Below are positions 7,060 through 14,778 of a stretch of DNA of 64,000 bases, in pieces. Source of the DNA: Chitinophagaceae bacterium (GTDB taxonomy: Bacteria; Bacteroidota; Bacteroidia; Chitinophagales; Chitinophagaceae); contig JADBXR010000008.1 of NCBI GenBank assembly GCA_020403425.1, positions 1 through 64,000 of the forward strand, given 5' to 3'. A program made the position numbers and the translations under genes. The notes under the pieces are model-generated. The model did no database searches, was not told the DNA's origin, and saw nothing but the letters and a program-made list of their open reading frames with translations. Position 1 is the stretch's first letter. The number at the start of each line of letters is the position of its first letter.

Positions 7060-8258
7060 TTATGGCAACTGCGCGTAACCGTTACGGAGTTTCCATAGAA
7101 AATATTTTTCGAGCAACACTTTGCCAAAGTCCCAGATCACATTGGGCAGCATAATGGCAATGCTGCGTGGCTTGAACAGATGATTGGATAAGATGATCAC
7201 TTCTTTTTTTCCGGCATCCATGATACACACGCCAGGAATCTCGCCCCAGGTCTTTTCTTTCAGCTTGGTCTCGCCTTTGATGGTACGTACGATATTCTCC
7301 GCCACGATCTTGCCGGTTTCATCACTGGGATAACCTGTTTTCGGCACAGCAAAGGGTACGGCCCCTTTTTCAAAAGGCGGAGCCACCTGAACTGCTAATC
7401 CGGCCACCCATACGTTGGGATATTTTTTATGACGGTAACTCGGCAACACATCAATGAATCCATTGGGCAGTGCTTCCAGCTTGGGAGAGTTGGTAACAAA
7501 ATCAACCCCACGGAATGGCGGCATCAGCATTTTGAACTTACTGACAATGAACTCTCCATTGCTCAGGTACACGCCATCTTTCGTTACTTCCTTGATGGCA
7601 ACATTGGTGCGGTAATGGATATGGAACATTTTCATGAACCCTTTCAGCATAGACTCGCCCAAAGGCATACCATCAATACCAAAGTGGCCAAGATAGGTTT
7701 CAGGGGTTACCCAATACAGATCTACTTTTTTCCGGATATCCTGCTCACGTAGCCATTTCTCCATATTGAAGAGGAACTCGTAGGCGGCACCCATACAACC
7801 TGCTTCCTGTGTGGCTCCGATCACGATCGGGCCGGGATCCTTTTTGAATTCTTCCAGTTTTTCCCGCGCCTCCATGGCTCCGGTGGGAGTTCCGATATAA
7901 CAGGCATGTTCACGTACACCAGGGGCAACATCAAAATTTACTTTCGGGCCGGTGGCGATCACCAGTTGGTCATAGGGCATCTCCCCTTTTTCGGTGTATA
8001 CGATCTTTTCATCGGGATCTACGCGAAGGGCAACGGTCTGAACGAATTTCACCCCTTTGCGGTCAAGTACGTTCCGCCTGTCAACACTGATCTCATTCAC
8101 CTCCCGGCGTTTGAAAGGCACCATATCAGGGAAGGGACGAACAGGAATTTTTCGTTTCTGTCCAGTAAAGTTACTTCTACGTTTTCTTTGAGTTTGTTCT
8201 TGAGGAGGATCGCTGCGGTAAAGCCTGCGAAATTACCCCCGACAACGAGGATTTTCAT
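7060..8258 (-). CDS. Sulfide:quinone-oxidoreductase-like flavoprotein, one frameshift
   Basis: Two reading frames together encode one NAD(P)/FAD-dependent oxidoreductase of the SQR/NDH-2 group. The frame from the ATG at 8258 reads MKILVVGGNFAGFTAAILLK (Rossmann FAD motif) up to FLFVPSLIW. The other frame continues VPFKRREVNEISVD to the end. A single missing base at about 8121 (CC where CCC is expected on the plus strand) separates them, and adding it gives exactly 400 codons. Later landmarks are ATGPKVNFD, GCMGAAYEFLF with the Cys expected in SQR-type proteins, and a C-terminal amphipathic stretch (LLEKYFLWKLRNG) for membrane association. SQR passes electrons from sulfide to quinone; the substrate here is inferred. 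The break may be an indel in the strain or a homopolymer sequencing error. An Fnr-like palindrome lies about 50 bases upstream. Confidence 0.7.
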
Positions 8259-8309
8259 ACATGTGGTGTTTGTTTGTACCCCAAAGTTGGTACAGCTTTA
8301 TCCACCCCA

Positions 8310-8327
8310 GTGTAACATATGTTACGT
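8310..8327. promoter_or_regulatory. Crp/Fnr-like palindrome upstream of the SQR-like gene
   Basis: GTAACA-TA-TGTTAC is a perfect 14-bp core (GTAAC-N4-GTTAC) centred about 60 bases upstream of the ATG at 8258 and just after the stop of the SGNH hydrolase gene. It is the third copy of the motif in the window. Confidence 0.6.
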
Positions 8328-8348
8328 ATCCCGTATGCCAGGAATGCA

Positions 8349-9005
8349 TTACTGTTTGATTAGGAACGGTCTGATCTTTTTATACCATAGATCATATCCC
8401 TCCTGCTTCATGTGCAGTTTATCTTCTCGGAACAGCTCCGGCCGCATATTGCCTTTCTTATCGAGCATCAGCGGATAGATATCAATAAAGCCGGTTCCGG
8501 TTTGCGTGGCTAGGTACTCCCTGATGAGTTCATTGGCCCTGGTAACGATCGGAAGGAATTGCGCACGGGAAGGGCTGGGTTTAATTGAGATATAGGCAAC
8601 CGGAACATCCGGCAATACAGCCCGGATATGCTGGAACAGTTTCTGGAACGCCACAAAAACGGTATCGCCATTCGGGGCCTTCAGGATATCGTTCTCCCCT
8701 ATGTACAATACGATCTGCCGGGGTTTATACGGCAGTATGATATCCTCTACATAACGGTCAATATCACGGGTTACCGCACCGCCGATACCCCTGTTCAGAA
8801 CGGTGTACCCCCGGAACTGCTCTGCCAGGTTACCCCACAGGCGGATAGAGGAACTACCCGTGAACAGAATGGGATTCTTAGGCGGTGCATAGATCTTATC
8901 ATATTGCTTGATTACCTGTACATCATTCCAGAAATCAGGATGGGTTTGGGCATCTGCTTGGACAGACAGGATCCCGAATAGAAGCACGACAGAAAGGAAA
9001 CGCAT
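8349..9005 (-). CDS. Secreted SGNH/GDSL hydrolase
   Basis: The product is 218 aa with a signal peptide (residues 1-20, ending ADAQ). The SGNH fold blocks are visible: block I FTGSSSIRLW (nucleophile Ser near 51), block II with Gly in LNRGIGG, block III GENDIL (Asn), and block V DKLHM (Asp195 and His198). Such enzymes deacylate carbohydrates or lipids; close Bacteroidota members are annotated as GDSL lipases or acylhydrolases. The cargo is periplasmic or extracellular. The gene lies upstream of the SQR-like gene in the same orientation, but the Fnr-like site between them suggests separate control. Confidence 0.85.
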   Translation of the reverse strand: MRFLSVVLLFGILSVQADAQTHPDFWNDVQVIKQYDKIYAPPKNPILFTGSSSIRLWGNLAEQFRGYTVLNRGIGGAVTRDIDRYVEDIILPYKPRQIVLYIGENDILKAPNGDTVFVAFQKLFQHIRAVLPDVPVAYISIKPSPSRAQFLPIVTRANELIREYLATQTGTGFIDIYPLMLDKKGNMRPELFREDKLHMKQEGYDLWYKKIRPFLIKQ

Positions 9006-9144
9006 AGACAGTTCAGATTGTGTGGCAAATTACGGATTATGCGCATATACTTCCCGGCAGAAATTGATAAAAACTTAACACCAGCGCCCTGTTTTCCTGA
9101 ATAACTTTAAGGAACCTGATCCAGCCATCTTTCAAATCTGCTCT

Positions 9145-9315
9145 ATGGAACAAAATCAAATTCTCGTCATCAGCATTACCGCATTAGTGGTTCTGGCGCT
9201 GGTACTTTTCCTGGTACGACAAAATAAAAAAGACAGGGAAGGCATGAATCCCGATGAGGCCGATTCTGTAAAAGAAGTACATACGAACCAGGAAAGGAAG
9301 CGCGACAAGATCTGA
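9145..9315 (+). CDS. Small single-span membrane protein
   Basis: This 56-aa frame begins MEQNQILVISITALVVLALV. One transmembrane helix (residues 6-24) is followed by a charged tail, RQNKKDREGMNPDEADSV, ending in ERKRDKI. The layout (short N-terminus out, one helix, Lys/Glu/Asp-rich cytoplasmic tail) is common among small uncharacterised Bacteroidota proteins. It precedes the lipid-kinase gene by 69 bases in the same direction. Confidence 0.6.
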   Translation: MEQNQILVISITALVVLALVLFLVRQNKKDREGMNPDEADSVKEVHTNQERKRDKI

Positions 9316-9384
9316 ACCAGCTACATCCATCGGTGTTTCCAACCCCGATTTTCAGTAACTTGTTCGTCTCAAGTTCGCTGAACA

Positions 9385-10233
9385 TTGTCCATAACCGCTG
9401 TTGCCATATTAGAGAACCCCAGAGCAGGGAAAGGAAGATCTGCAGCCGTAGCCACCTGGCTGCATAATGAGCTGGAGAAAAGGCAGATCCCTTCTACTAT
9501 CTACAAAGATGAATGGCCCCTTGAGCTAGCCGGGTTTTCAGACGCCTGGCTGATCGGCGGTGACGGGACCATCAACTATTTCATCAACCGATACCCTGAT
9601 TGCGACAAGGCTCTCGCCCTTTTCAAAAGCGGCACGGGTAATGATTTTGCCTGGAAATTATACGGGAACAAAACCAATGCCGAACAATTGGAACAGGTAT
9701 TGCAAGCCACCCCAAGATGCATAGACGCCGGCAGGTTCAACGAACATCTGTTCATCAATTGTCTTGGATTGGGTTTTGATGGGGAGATCGTTCGGTCCAT
9801 GGGGTCCATACGGATGCTTGGAGGAAAACTAGGCTACCTGTTAGCGGTGGTCACAAAGATCTTTAGGTTCCGGGAAAAAAGATTCACCATCCAGGCAGGA
9901 ACAGAGAAATGGCAGGGGCCTTATCTGCTGGTGATGGTGGTCAATTCCTCCCGTGCCGGAGGCGGTTTTTTTGTGGCACCCGAAGCATCTGTTGAAGATG
10001 GCAGTTTAGACATGGTACTCTGTGAACCCCTGACAATGTTCAAACGGCTTCGATACCTGCCCGTGATCCAGAAAGGGAAACACCTGCATCTGCCATTTGT
10101 AACGCACCGCCAGGGATACGAATTCCGGATCAGCTGTTACGAAGCGGTGGACATTCAGGCAGACGGGGACCTATACAGGGCAAAGGATCTGACGATAGAA
10201 GTGCTTCCCGGGAAATTCCGATTCCGCTATTAA
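9385..10233 (+). CDS. Diacylglycerol kinase family lipid kinase
   Basis: This 282-aa protein has the DAGK catalytic domain: NPRAGKG phosphate-binding start (residues 11-17), the GGDGT motif (58-62) and the SGTGNDFA loop. Its C-terminal beta-sandwich includes NSSRAGGGFFVAPEASVEDGSLDM. It should phosphorylate a lipid such as diacylglycerol or an isoprenoid alcohol at the inner membrane face. The only start that includes the first beta strand is a TTG at 9385. The gene converges on the GlxA-type regulator and their stop codons overlap (10230-10233). Confidence 0.85.
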   Translation: MSITAVAILENPRAGKGRSAAVATWLHNELEKRQIPSTIYKDEWPLELAGFSDAWLIGGDGTINYFINRYPDCDKALALFKSGTGNDFAWKLYGNKTNAEQLEQVLQATPRCIDAGRFNEHLFINCLGLGFDGEIVRSMGSIRMLGGKLGYLLAVVTKIFRFREKRFTIQAGTEKWQGPYLLVMVVNSSRAGGGFFVAPEASVEDGSLDMVLCEPLTMFKRLRYLPVIQKGKHLHLPFVTHRQGYEFRISCYEAVDIQADGDLYRAKDLTIEVLPGKFRFRY

Positions 10234-11210
10234 TTCAATACCGCCTGTTTGTTGTATTTGTTACGATACTCGATCGGCGTCAAGCCTGTGATCTTCTTAA
10301 AAACCGTCCGGAACGCTTTGGTATCCGTATATCCCACATCATACATGACTTCATTGATATTTTTGCGACTGCTTTCAAAACTGCGTTTGGCTGCTTCTAT
10401 CTTTATCCGCTGCATATATTCCACCACCGTATTGCTGGTGGCCTTCTTGAACCGTCGCTCAAAACTACGGCGGCCAATGGCATAGCGGTCGGCCAGTTCA
10501 TCTACCGTAATGCGCCCCTGAAAATTCTCTTCGATGAAAAGCTGCGCCTGCAGAATGGCCGTATCGGCATGCTCCTTTTGTCCACGGAACATCATGAAAC
10601 TGCGCTGGCTTTCGCGGTCTATATCCACTGCAAAATATTTGGAGGCCAGGATGGCCGTATCCCGGTCCGTATATTTTTCCACGAGATACAATAACAGTCT
10701 CCAGTAAGAATTGGCCCCGCCACTGGAATAGATCCTTTGCTCCTCCGTGATGATACTGCCATCAACCAGTTCCACTTGAGGGAACATGTTCCTGAACTCA
10801 TTGGCCGCGTTCCAGTGGGTGGAACATTTTTTTCCGTTCAGCAAACCCGTAGAAGCCAGCAAAAAAGCGCCAATGCACAGGGAAGCCACTTCAGCACCAG
10901 AACGATATTGTGCAACGATCCAGGGAATCATTTCTTTATTCAGCTCCAATGCCGTAGCAATATCACCACTGATGGCAGGGATGAAGATCAGATCCGTCTT
11001 GTCTACTTCATCCAACAGCTTATCCGTGTGCACAGAATAAAGACGGTTGTCCAGCCTGACCTCCCTCGTTAATCCCACCAGTTGCACATTGAATAAAGGT
11101 TCCCTGCCGGAGGCTACCAGGAACTGATTAACGGCTTTGAACATGTAATTGGGATCTGCGACCGCTTCGATAATGGCTGTTTCAGGGACAAGGATGGATA
11201 CGTTTTTCAT
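10230..11210 (-). CDS. GlxA-type regulator: DJ-1/PfpI domain plus AraC HTH
   Basis: The product is 326 aa. Residues 1-190 form a DJ-1/PfpI-like domain with a Cys at the nucleophile elbow (SLCIGAF, Cys112) and CSTHWN after it. Residues about 215-320 are an AraC-type double helix-turn-helix (ITVDELADRYAIGRRSFERRFKK, then INEVMYDVGYTDTKAFRTVFKKITGLTP). Regulators of this class respond to small metabolites, and no ligand can be assigned. The gene is divergent from the VOC/DHFR-like/DoxX operon (122 bases between starts), which is its probable target. Confidence 0.85.
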   Translation of the reverse strand: MKNVSILVPETAIIEAVADPNYMFKAVNQFLVASGREPLFNVQLVGLTREVRLDNRLYSVHTDKLLDEVDKTDLIFIPAISGDIATALELNKEMIPWIVAQYRSGAEVASLCIGAFLLASTGLLNGKKCSTHWNAANEFRNMFPQVELVDGSIITEEQRIYSSGGANSYWRLLLYLVEKYTDRDTAILASKYFAVDIDRESQRSFMMFRGQKEHADTAILQAQLFIEENFQGRITVDELADRYAIGRRSFERRFKKATSNTVVEYMQRIKIEAAKRSFESSRKNINEVMYDVGYTDTKAFRTVFKKITGLTPIEYRNKYNKQAVLN

Positions 11211-11331
11211 GGACTAAATGTAAAAAAAAGCTTTGTCGTAATCAACCCTGTTATTGTCTTCATTACACCTTGTTCGGATCAAAAACAAATAACAGTTTTG
11301 TATCGGATACCCATAAGCAGTGTAAAACAGC

Positions 11332-11769
11332 ATGACACAACTACAATCCTATTTGAGTTTTAATGGTAACTGCCTGGAAGCCATGCGATTTTATCAGCAG
11401 GCCCTGGGAGGTCAGCTGACCTTGCAAACCCTGGGCGATTCACCCATGACGGAAGCTTTGCCCGAAAGGATGAAGACCTGTATCCTGCAGGCGGTATTGA
11501 TCAAGGACGGTTGGACCTTACTGGGGTCGGACATGGTAAGTGAGGAGGGACTGATCCATGGCAACGCGATCGCTATTTGTCTGAACTGCAGCAGCGAAGA
11601 AGAGACCCGGCTCAGTTATGCCAGGCTGGCTGATGGCGGCAAAGCCACACACCCCTTGGAAAATACACACTGGGGCACGTTATTTGGGGGATTGACCGAT
11701 AAATTCGGCAACCATTGGTTATTACAATACGATCAAACCAAACATTGGCAACCCATATGCGAAAATTAA
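11332..11769 (+). CDS. VOC family protein, PhnB/glyoxalase-like
   Basis: This 145-aa protein has a vicinal-oxygen-chelate fold of the PhnB-like group: YLSFNGNCLEAMRFYQQALGG at the N-terminus, a middle strand with DGWTLLGSDM, and GTLFGGLTDKFGNHWLLQYD at the C-terminus. PhnB-like proteins are often adjacent to AraC/GlxA regulators and of uncertain reaction. First gene of a three-gene operon; its stop overlaps the next start by 13 bases. Confidence 0.85.
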   Translation: MTQLQSYLSFNGNCLEAMRFYQQALGGQLTLQTLGDSPMTEALPERMKTCILQAVLIKDGWTLLGSDMVSEEGLIHGNAIAICLNCSSEEETRLSYARLADGGKATHPLENTHWGTLFGGLTDKFGNHWLLQYDQTKHWQPICEN

Positions 11770-12323
11770 AATTACAGATGCAGTTGAGTATTGACGGCTT
11801 TGTGGCCGGCCCCAACGGTGAAATGGACTGGATGGAATGGAACTGGGATGAGGGCATAAAAGAATTCGTGAACCAACTTACGGAACCAGTTGATACGATC
11901 ATCTTAGGCAGGAACCTGGCCACGGGCTTTATCCCCCATTGGACCGCCGCACTGGAAAACCCGGACACGAATGATGCTTTTACCCAAAAAATGGTGAATA
12001 CGCCGAAAGTCGTGTTCACCCGAACCCTGGAAGAAAATCCATGGGCCAATACACGCTTAGCCAACGGAAAGCTGACAGAAGAGATCCTGGCGATCAAACA
12101 GCAGGAAGGGCATGATATCATCACATATGGTGGTGCCACACTGGCCGCTGCATTGATACAGGAACAACTGATCGATGACCTTTATCTCTTCATCAACCCC
12201 TCGGCCATTGGTACGGGCATGCGCATATTCACGGACAGAACACCGCTGGTCTTACAGCGATCTGTTGCCTTTTCCTGTGGTATCGTTGTTCACCATTATT
12301 CACCCAAAACCCTGAAAATATGA
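11757..12323 (+). CDS. Dihydrofolate-reductase-like (RibD C-terminal) protein
   Basis: This 188-aa protein of the DHFR/RibD-C fold contains MQLSIDGFVAGPNGEMDWM, TIILGRNLA, VVFTRTLEENPW and ITYGGATLAAALIQEQLIDDLYLFINP. The GG in YGGATL is the usual NADPH-binding turn. Proteins of this group are NAD(P)H-dependent reductases with unknown substrates. The ATG at 11757 is chosen because MRKLKLQMQLSIDGF fits the family start; the longer frame would begin well inside the upstream gene. It is coupled to both neighbours by overlaps (13 and 4 bases). Confidence 0.85.
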   Translation: MRKLKLQMQLSIDGFVAGPNGEMDWMEWNWDEGIKEFVNQLTEPVDTIILGRNLATGFIPHWTAALENPDTNDAFTQKMVNTPKVVFTRTLEENPWANTRLANGKLTEEILAIKQQEGHDIITYGGATLAAALIQEQLIDDLYLFINPSAIGTGMRIFTDRTPLVLQRSVAFSCGIVVHHYSPKTLKI

Positions 12324-12697
12324 AAGCCACCAACCTCATCTACTGGATCTGTACCGTACTGATCTTTTTGTTTGAAGGTGTCATGCCGGCACTCACTTCA
12401 CATACCCAACTGGCCATAGACGGCATCCGGCATCTGGGTTATCCTGATTATTTCCGGGTGATGCTGACCGTTTTTAAAGTATGTGGCACACTTGTACTTA
12501 TCATACCGGCCTTTCCTCCAAGATTGAAAGAATGGGCCTATGCAGGACTGAGTTTCACATTCATCTCGGCATTTGTTTCGCACTGGGCAACAGATGGATT
12601 CAGTGGTCTCACCCTGTTCCCGATAGCCGTATGGTTAGTATTGATGGCCTCTTATGTAACGTATCATAAGAGGTTACAGGCAGCCGGGGGCAAGTGA
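12320..12697 (+). CDS. DoxX-like membrane protein
   Basis: This 125-aa protein has four hydrophobic segments and the DoxX-like pattern: FLFEGVMPALTSH, IRHLGYPDYFRVMLTVFKVCGTLVLI, EWAYAGLSFTFISAFVSH. DoxX-like proteins occur in oxidoreductase operons as membrane partners. Its ATG overlaps the preceding stop (ATGA). It converges on the 12701-13060 gene with only 3 bases between stops, so the two convergent units share their end. Confidence 0.8.
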   Translation: MKATNLIYWICTVLIFLFEGVMPALTSHTQLAIDGIRHLGYPDYFRVMLTVFKVCGTLVLIIPAFPPRLKEWAYAGLSFTFISAFVSHWATDGFSGLTLFPIAVWLVLMASYVTYHKRLQAAGGK

Positions 12698-12700
12698 GGC

Positions 12701-13060
12701 TTACATTCCCAGCTGTTCCAATGCATCAGCTGTGATATCGTAAAGATGTTTGTTATCGGCCTGTATTTTCAGTCGCCCTTCGGGTCCTGATTGGCCATGG
12801 ATATAATATTTCTTGATGGCCACCACCCGCCCGGAGTAAAAGCTGGTACCTTCCAATGTTTCATAACTTCTAAGAAGAACAGGGAGGAATTCCGGGTTCC
12901 TGGTATCGCGGAACAGGTGCAGCGACCTTTGTTTACCATCAGGCAGTTGTACCATTTCATGGTAATAATGCGCATATTCCACTTCCTGGTATAACCTTTT
13001 GTTCAGTTTTTCTATGTAGACAGATCCGGAATCTACTACCACGATCCTGATTTCTCCCAT
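12701..13060 (-). CDS. Hypothetical protein, 119 aa
   Basis: I do not recognise this protein. It is soluble, with no signal peptide or membrane segment, and mixed alpha/beta in appearance. It opens IRIVVVDSGSVYIEKLN, has a Tyr-rich centre (YQEVEYAHYYHEM), and ends in LKIQADNKHLYDITADALEQLG. It lies downstream of nothing obvious on its strand: the SDR gene at 13153-13941 ends 92 bases before its start, so it could be the last gene of the fucose operon. Confidence 0.55.
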   Translation of the reverse strand: MGEIRIVVVDSGSVYIEKLNKRLYQEVEYAHYYHEMVQLPDGKQRSLHLFRDTRNPEFLPVLLRSYETLEGTSFYSGRVVAIKKYYIHGQSGPEGRLKIQADNKHLYDITADALEQLGM

Positions 13061-13152
13061 CGTTATTGAATTTCACTTACAATAATAACCAAAGAAGCGC
13101 ATTATGCAAACTGAGAATTCCGCAACAACGAACAGGGTTTGTCCGAACAAGA

Positions 13153-13941
13153 TCAGGCATTGGCCAATGCCCGGTCCAGATGTACGTATCCCCCATCCAC
13201 ATGTATCAATTGACCAGTGGTATGGCTCGACATAGGCGATAACAGGAAGGCAACCGTATTGGCGATCTCTTCCGGGGTTGTCATGCGGTTCTCCAGGGGT
13301 ATCCTGGAACATATTTCTGCGAGTTTCTTCTCTGGATCTTGTAAAGTTTTGATCCAGGTCTCATATGCCGGCGTCCAGCTTTCGGCCACTACCACGGCGT
13401 TCACCCGGATCCCGTATTTGAGCAATTCAACGGCCCATTCACGGGTCAGTGCATTTCTCCCCCCATTGGCAGCAGCGTACGCCGATGTGTTTCCCTGTCC
13501 TGTTTCCGCTGTTTTAGATGTGATATTCACGATGGCACCTCTGGACCTGATCAATTCAGGCAAAGCGGTTTGTGCCACCAGATAATAATGTACCAGGTTC
13601 TTATGCAGGCTCTCCATAAAAAGTTCGTAACTGCCGTTCTCCAGTCCTACCCCATCGTTCACACCTGCATTATTCACCACACCATCTATCTTGCCGAACT
13701 GCAACAAAGCTGTTCGCACGGCATTGACAGCGGCAGCGGGGTCGGCCAACTCAGCAACCACCTGTCCAGCCTGGCAACCATTGGCCAGCAGCTCATTCAC
13801 CAGTTGCTGGTTATCCTGTTCATTTCTTCCAATGATCACCGGAATGGCTCCCTCTTTGGCGAGCACTCTTACGATGGCTTCGCCGATGCCGCGCGCTCCA
13901 CCAGTTACCAGGATCACTTTGTTCTGTAATTGCAGGTCCAT
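13153..13941 (-). CDS. SDR oxidoreductase of the L-fucose pathway, Lys to Asn in the active site
   Basis: This 262-aa short-chain dehydrogenase has the TGGARGIG nucleotide motif (near residue 14), NNAG, and NITSK with the catalytic Ser. The Tyr of SAYAAANGG is present, and the end is HTTGQLIHVDGGY. The catalytic Tyr-x-x-x-Lys reads Tyr-Ala-Ala-Ala-Asn: codon AAT at 13465-13467, Tyr codon at 13477-13479. By position it would be L-fucose dehydrogenase or 2-keto-3-deoxy-L-fuconate 4-dehydrogenase. Without Lys the usual proton relay would be impaired unless a subfamily compensates. The ATG at 13941 is preferred over the TTG at 13947. It follows the fuconolactonase gene by 9 bases. Confidence 0.8.
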   Translation of the reverse strand: MDLQLQNKVILVTGGARGIGEAIVRVLAKEGAIPVIIGRNEQDNQQLVNELLANGCQAGQVVAELADPAAAVNAVRTALLQFGKIDGVVNNAGVNDGVGLENGSYELFMESLHKNLVHYYLVAQTALPELIRSRGAIVNITSKTAETGQGNTSAYAAANGGRNALTREWAVELLKYGIRVNAVVVAESWTPAYETWIKTLQDPEKKLAEICSRIPLENRMTTPEEIANTVAFLLSPMSSHTTGQLIHVDGGYVHLDRALANA

Positions 13942-13950
13942 CTTCAAAAA

Positions 13951-14778
13951 TTATACATGATAAAAAGCGGCCGCATTGCCACCAAACAAAGCCGCCTGTT
14001 CGGTAGCAGAAAAGTTACTATAATATTCTTTCACAGGCTCCATCATTCTTTCATATGATGCAGCCAGCAAACAAACCGGCCAGTCGGAGCCGTACAGCAA
14101 ACGGTCGGTCCCAAAAGATTCCGTAACCCTATCCAGGTACGGATACAGGTCCTCTTTTTTCCAACAAGACCAGTTGGCCTCGGTAACCATACCACTGACC
14201 TTGCAATACAGGTTGGGAAAAGCCGCTATTGCCTGAATATTTTTTACCCATTCCTCCATGACTCCCTTGCTGATATCCGGTTTGGCAATATGATCAATCA
14301 CAAAACGCTGGTCGGGAAATTGCTTCACCAGTTGTTGCACTGCAGGCAAGTGTCGGGGATAGACCAGTATATCGTAAGTAAACCCGTATTCCTGTAATGC
14401 ACCGATGCCCCGTAAAAATTCAGGCTTCAGCATGAACGCAGGATCTTCAGCCTGCAGAATATGACGAAATCCCTTCAGTACCGGAAGCTCGCAATAATAT
14501 TGCAAACGTTCCCTGATGTTGTCAGCACAAAGATCCACCCAGCCCACTACCCCTTTGATCCAATCATGCTCATTGGCAAGCGATACCAGAAAATCGGTTT
14601 CTGCTTCCGACTGGTCGGCCTGAACGGCAATACATCCATCAACGCCGTGTTGTTTCAATACGGGGGCAAGATCTGCGGGCAGGAAATCCTTCCGGATCAC
14701 CGCCATCTCATCACTGATCCAGTGATGCGTGTCAGGATGGTATTTCCAGAAATGCTGGTGTGCATCAATCACGGGCAT
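13951..14778 (-). CDS. Amidohydrolase, L-fuconolactonase type
   Basis: This 275-aa metal-independent or mononuclear amidohydrolase_2 barrel opens with VIDAHQHFWKY. It continues with GCIAVQADQSEAETDFLV, GVVGWVDLC, GFRHILQ, FVIDHIAKPDI and LLYGSDWPVC. The HxH, late His (DHIAKP) and Asp (GSDWP) ligand positions are all visible. Family members hydrolyse L-fucono-1,5-lactone to L-fuconate (cytoplasm). The ATG at 14778 is used because the domain begins right after it. It overlaps the preceding hydrolase gene by 14 bases, indicating translational coupling. Confidence 0.85.
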   Translation of the reverse strand: MPVIDAHQHFWKYHPDTHHWISDEMAVIRKDFLPADLAPVLKQHGVDGCIAVQADQSEAETDFLVSLANEHDWIKGVVGWVDLCADNIRERLQYYCELPVLKGFRHILQAEDPAFMLKPEFLRGIGALQEYGFTYDILVYPRHLPAVQQLVKQFPDQRFVIDHIAKPDISKGVMEEWVKNIQAIAAFPNLYCKVSGMVTEANWSCWKKEDLYPYLDRVTESFGTDRLLYGSDWPVCLLAASYERMMEPVKEYYSNFSATEQAALFGGNAAAFYHV

